Assembly (NCBI GenBank): GCA_018398805.1
Contig: JAGFBZ010000738.1
Span: 310,001-374,000 of the forward strand
Direction of reading: 5' to 3'
DNA: 64,000 nucleotides
From: Hirundichthys speculiger
Taxonomy: Eukaryota > Chordata > Actinopteri > Beloniformes > Exocoetidae
In this document: one piece after another, positions 60,615 through 64,000 of the stretch
How the letters are laid out: every line of letters starts with the position of its first letter
How positions within the stretch are numbered: the stretch's first letter is position 1
The notes under the pieces: generated by a model
Told to the model about the DNA's origin: nothing
What the model saw: only the letters and a program-made list of their open reading frames with translations
The model's database searches: none
Position numbers and translations under genes: made by a program

Positions 60615-61425
60615 CTGTTGAATGACTCAGTGATAGATGCTGACTGATCGATTGGTGGCCATTAAAGAACAACTAACAACTGGACTCAGGACCACAATGC
60701 GACCGTCTGGGAAACTTTGATGCAAAAATTAAAAATCTGCTTTAGTTCACAGGATAGGGAACATCTACAGATAGCATCATCCACGGTGTCTCATATTGTC
60801 TGCCTTCAACAAGCAGGGAGTTGAAGATGGTTGACGGTCTTCTGATACAATCTATGGTTTTGTCTAACAGTCTACATATTGAAATGAAGCTGGAACACAT
60901 TAAAATGATTGATCTCACTCACTTAGAGCCTTTCAACTATATTGCATGATAGTTTTTCCTTTCTCAACATTTAAATGAGGGCGGCATCCAGTCTTCTTGA
61001 TCTTTTATGAACTGGAGGTATTGCCTCATTGAGGATAGAGATTGGCTCTGGTGTCATTCACCTGTGAAATGTATTTGTCATTTTCAGGTGTTGGCTGAGG
61101 TTTTGGCTGGTGATGTTGCAACAGATGATCCTGACATCCCAGTTCCGGATTTTTGTCAACCTGGCCATGATGTAAGTATAAAAAATAAAAAAAATAAAAA
61201 AAATAAACAAATAAAATAAAAAACAAACAAACACTGTTTTCTATCTGCTTTGGTTTGAACACAAACAGGAGAATTTTGGCCAGCACACAAGTTGTGGAAC
61301 ACAGGTTGCCCTCCGACCACCTTCGTGGACAGTGGCGAGCCAGTTTCATCATCGAGGTCCCAGCAAAGGTAACAGACATGGCCCTCCACCTCATGCCAAA
61401 CAAGAATATTAGCATGATTAGATTG
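60615..61425. other. Intergenic stretch, nothing recognised
   Basis: A splice-like CTTACATCATGG (minus) and short frames near 61080-61370 do not form a known domain. Confidence 0.4.
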
Positions 61426-61429
61426 GATT

Positions 61430-61860
61430 AAATTGAATCAAGGTCATTTGATGAAAATGTAGTATATCTTCCTGATTATTGCTTATACGGTTTAGAAATA
61501 TATTGGGGACATATAGAAAATCACATGTGGCGATCACTTACATGAGTTCAGATTTGACCTTGACCCTCGGGATCAAGGTCATTTGATGAAAATGGACTGT
61601 ATCTTACTTATTATTGCTCCCAGAGCTTAGAAATGTATTGGGGACATATAGGAAATCAGGTGTGGTGATCAATAATGCATCATCAGATTTGACCTTCTCC
61701 CCTGGGGTCAAGGTCATTTTCATGTCGATCGCTTTCGTGTCATAAGATTTGATCTTTACCTGTGGTGTCTGGGTCATTTTAAGAAAATGGAGTATATCGT
61801 CTTTGTTATTGCTGCAAGAAGTTAGTAATATTAGCGGCACATAGGAAATCACGTATGATG
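61430..61860. repeat. 135-bp minisatellite with nuclear-receptor-like half sites
   Basis: TCAAGGTCA occurs at 61438, 61573 and 61708, exactly 135 bp apart, and reversed (TGACCTTGA) at 61555. Units share ATTGGGGACATATAG and AGATTTGACCTT. The third unit has an internal deletion and a fourth, partial unit starts near 61770. Confidence 0.88.
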
Positions 61861-61899
61861 ATTGCTTGTGTCTTCTGAATACTTTGTAGGGGAAATCCT

Positions 61900-62822
61900 A
61901 TGGAGCCCCGTTTGGGTCATAATTCAATGAATAAATGAGTCTATTATTATGAAATACAGGCGTTTATTATTATGAAATACGTATTCATTATTATGAAATG
62001 TTTCCTATTATTTTGAAATACATGTTTATTATCATGAAATATTTCCCATTATTATGAAAAAAATTTAATTATTATGAAATATATTTTTATTATTATATAA
62101 TCTTAGTTTAATGCATAATAGTTTATTTCAGAATGGCTTTTTTATTTAAGAATGAGTTTTTACATAACTGTTTCATTTTTCATAAGAATGAGATTTTACA
62201 TAATAATGACATTTTGCCAGTGGGCGGGACCAGTGGTTGACCTGCACGCTCATTGGCTGATCCTTCTCCATTCTACGCTCTGATATCGACTAGTTGGTGG
62301 GGGACTCGCATCGAGCCTGTTGGCTACCTCTCGGAGTAAGTCAGAAAAGGATCTTTCTCCTGTCGCCATGCCGTCAACTTTTAACCGTAAACTGAGGTGC
62401 ATTCTGCCACCTACTGGCCTGGAGTATATACATTGCACCTCTCACCCACTATCGATATTCACTGTTCTGTTGCTTATGCCTGAATGAAAGAGCAGCCAAT
62501 CACATAAATGGCTCCGCCCTCTCTGCTGTGATTTACACACAAATAATTCTTATGAAAAATGAATCCATTATTATCTAAAAGCTCATTCTTATGAAAAACG
62601 AAACCATTATTATCTAAAAGCTCATTCTTATGAAAAACGAAACCATTATTATCTAAAAGCTCATTCTTATGAAAAACGAAACCATTATTATCTAAAAGCT
62701 CATTCTTATGAAAAACGAAACCATTATCATAATAATGGGAAATATTTCATAATAATAAACACCTGTATTTCATAATAATAGACTCATTTATTCATTGAAT
62801 TATGACCCAAACAGGGCTCCCT
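61900..62822. mobile_element. Palindromic hAT-type MITE, copy 2, expanded
   Basis: The element is 923 bp with the same ends as 1348-2108 (ATGGAGCCCCGTTTGGGTCA and TGACCCAAACAGGGCTCCCT). The flanks are GAAATCCT (61892-61899) and AAAATCCT (62823-62830), one mismatch in eight. A 39-bp unit (TTATGAAAAACGAAACC, ATTATTATCTAAAAGC) is repeated five times at 62546-62740; copy 1 has one. Confidence 0.9.
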
Positions 62823-63057
62823 AAAATCCTGGTGGGAGAGCAGTCGATTTAATGACCGCTCACATTATTTTTTCACAGGTGTCCAGACAACAGGGCCTAA
62901 GTATGTCAGCATTGGGACTCAGACAACCCTTGCATCATGGACGATGAAATGGATGCCAACAACTCCAAGCCAGAAAGGAGAAATGAGGACTCTGATTGTG
63001 CTCCATCGTTTGCTTCTGAAAGCTCTGGTGAAGCTGACATCGGTGATGTCTCCAGTA

Positions 63058-63286
63058 CTCGGCTCAGGTGGTAGAGTGGGTTGTCCGGTAACCGGAAAGT
63101 TGCCGGTTCGATTCCCATGCTCCCTGGCTACACGTCGAAGTATCCCTGAGCAAGATACTGAACCTGAGCATGTGGCACCTTGCATGGTAGCCTCGGCCAT
63201 CAGTGTGTGAATGTGTGTGTGAATGGGTGAATGACACATGCTGTAAAGCGCTATAGAAATGTAAGTCCATTTACCATTTACCATTA
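63058..63286 (+). mobile_element. tRNA-derived SINE, near full length
   Basis: Box A-like GGCTCAGGTGGTAGAG (63061-63076) and box B GGTTCGATTCC (63105-63115) form the tRNA head. The body has CCCTGAGCAAGATACTGAACC, CACCTTGCATGGTAGCC, GTGTGAATGGGTGAATGAC, TGTAAAGCGCTATAGAAAT and a tail TCCATTTACCATTTACCATT. It resembles AFC-like percomorph SINEs. The head is not a functional tRNA gene. Confidence 0.88.
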
Positions 63287-63289
63287 CTC

Positions 63290-64000
63290 CTGTGTCTCGA
63301 GATCTTCCCAGCTCAGTGTTAGAAAGTGATGGTATTATGATTCCATTAAACAGTTCGTGACAGCGTCGGTACAAGTGACTGGTGATATTCTAGGCCTACA
63401 TAGCTTGTTTGGTCTGATAGAGTCATTCAGTGTAAGGTACCGTTGCAGGTTTTGTCTGTTTTGTTCTCTGAAGATTCTCCCAAAATAGTCTTGCACACCC
63501 ACCATCAAGGCTTCCAGCGATGTGGCATCTGGGACCCAACACCTACATAAAGTGACAAAAGCCAGCATCCTCAACAACTGAAAAAGGTTGTAAGACAGTA
63601 ACAATTATCATCATCATTATTAATATAATAATACAAATAATGATTGATTTACCTTCTCATAGCAGTAATAGCACAATGCAGATTAACAGACACTTTTGTG
63701 ACTCCTGCAGTTCTTTTGTGCTAGAAATAATGCAACAAACTGTATGTGATTGATATATGATCAAATTAATGTGTTGAAAGTGGAGAAATGAGGTCCACCT
63801 CCACCCCTTCCACCCCTCCAAGATATAGGACTGAATAAGCACGCGTGCGTGTGCATGTGTGTGTGTGTGTGTGTACGCCTGTGTGTGTGTGCATACATGT
63901 GTCTGTCTTCAAGCACAGGTAGTGTGGGAGAGCAAAAGTGAGAAGTGGCATTGTTGCATCTGTTCCTCATTAAAGGGTGCAAATGAACACATGTGTGTTG
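63290..64000. other. Intergenic stretch to window end
   Basis: A (GT)n tract at about 63857-63892 and no recognised gene. A possible ORF on minus at 63335-63604 lacks a known domain. Confidence 0.4.

Noticed and set aside
61438..61716. CRISPR-like array suggested by evenly spaced repeats
   Set aside because: The 135-bp period is a minisatellite with homologous spacers; the genome is a fish.
63061..63130. Functional tRNA gene
   Set aside because: The tRNA-like boxes are continuous with a SINE body and tail, and the cloverleaf is degenerate.

Overview
This window is teleost-fish nuclear DNA, most likely from a percomorph. The evidence is a GT-AG intron-containing beta-tubulin gene, a tRNA-derived SINE ending in a TTACCATTTACC-type tail, LINE 3' tails of fish type, many hAT and Tc1/mariner remnants, and long AT, GTAT/CTAT and G microsatellites. 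It contains no prokaryotic genes and no CRISPR array. All calls come from reading the sequence; no database search was run.

Two genes look intact. A GLIPR2/GAPR-1-like CAP-domain gene lies on + at about 17.34-19.13 kb (coding exons 17536-17542, 17683-17892, 18136-18213, 18400 to about 18560). A complete four-exon beta-tubulin gene lies on + at about 33.73-36.26 kb (coding 33784-36138), with a TATA box, three CCAAT boxes and an AATAAA signal. They are unrelated and share no operon-like logic.

The rest is mostly mobile-element sediment. From 1 to 17 kb there are a palindromic hAT MITE (1348-2108), a hAT transposase tail (2384-2584), a BED-finger remnant (12490-12657), a 61-bp minisatellite, and a chimeric element (15616-16609) with hAT-like ends around a MADF-coding segment that was itself hit by a Tc1-type MITE. 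From 19 to 33 kb there are a Tc1 copy bracketed by two copies of that MITE and containing a 175-bp hAT MITE, an OTU-domain scrap, a SINE, a TTAA-flanked MITE, LINE fragments, a 1.1-kb tract with about 22 ACTAGT hexamers, a C2H2 zinc-finger pseudogene and a second Tc1.

From 40 to 55 kb there are a pogo-type transposase tail, LINE 3' regions, a broken THAP exon inside a repeat cluster, an internally deleted hAT gene, a second MADF copy, a hAT element inserted by another hAT element (49752-51054 around 50232-50585), and a GC-rich island (52.1-53.5 kb) with about 33-bp tandem repeats next to LTR-like sequence. From 58 to 64 kb there are microsatellites, a GC-rich repeat, a hAT tail, a 135-bp minisatellite carrying TCAAGGTCA sites, the second copy of the 1348-2108 MITE with a 39-bp expansion (61900-62822), and a SINE.

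I found no convincing new functional system. The strongest unexplained structures are the ACTAGT-dense tract, the GC-rich repeat island and the hAT/MADF chimera.
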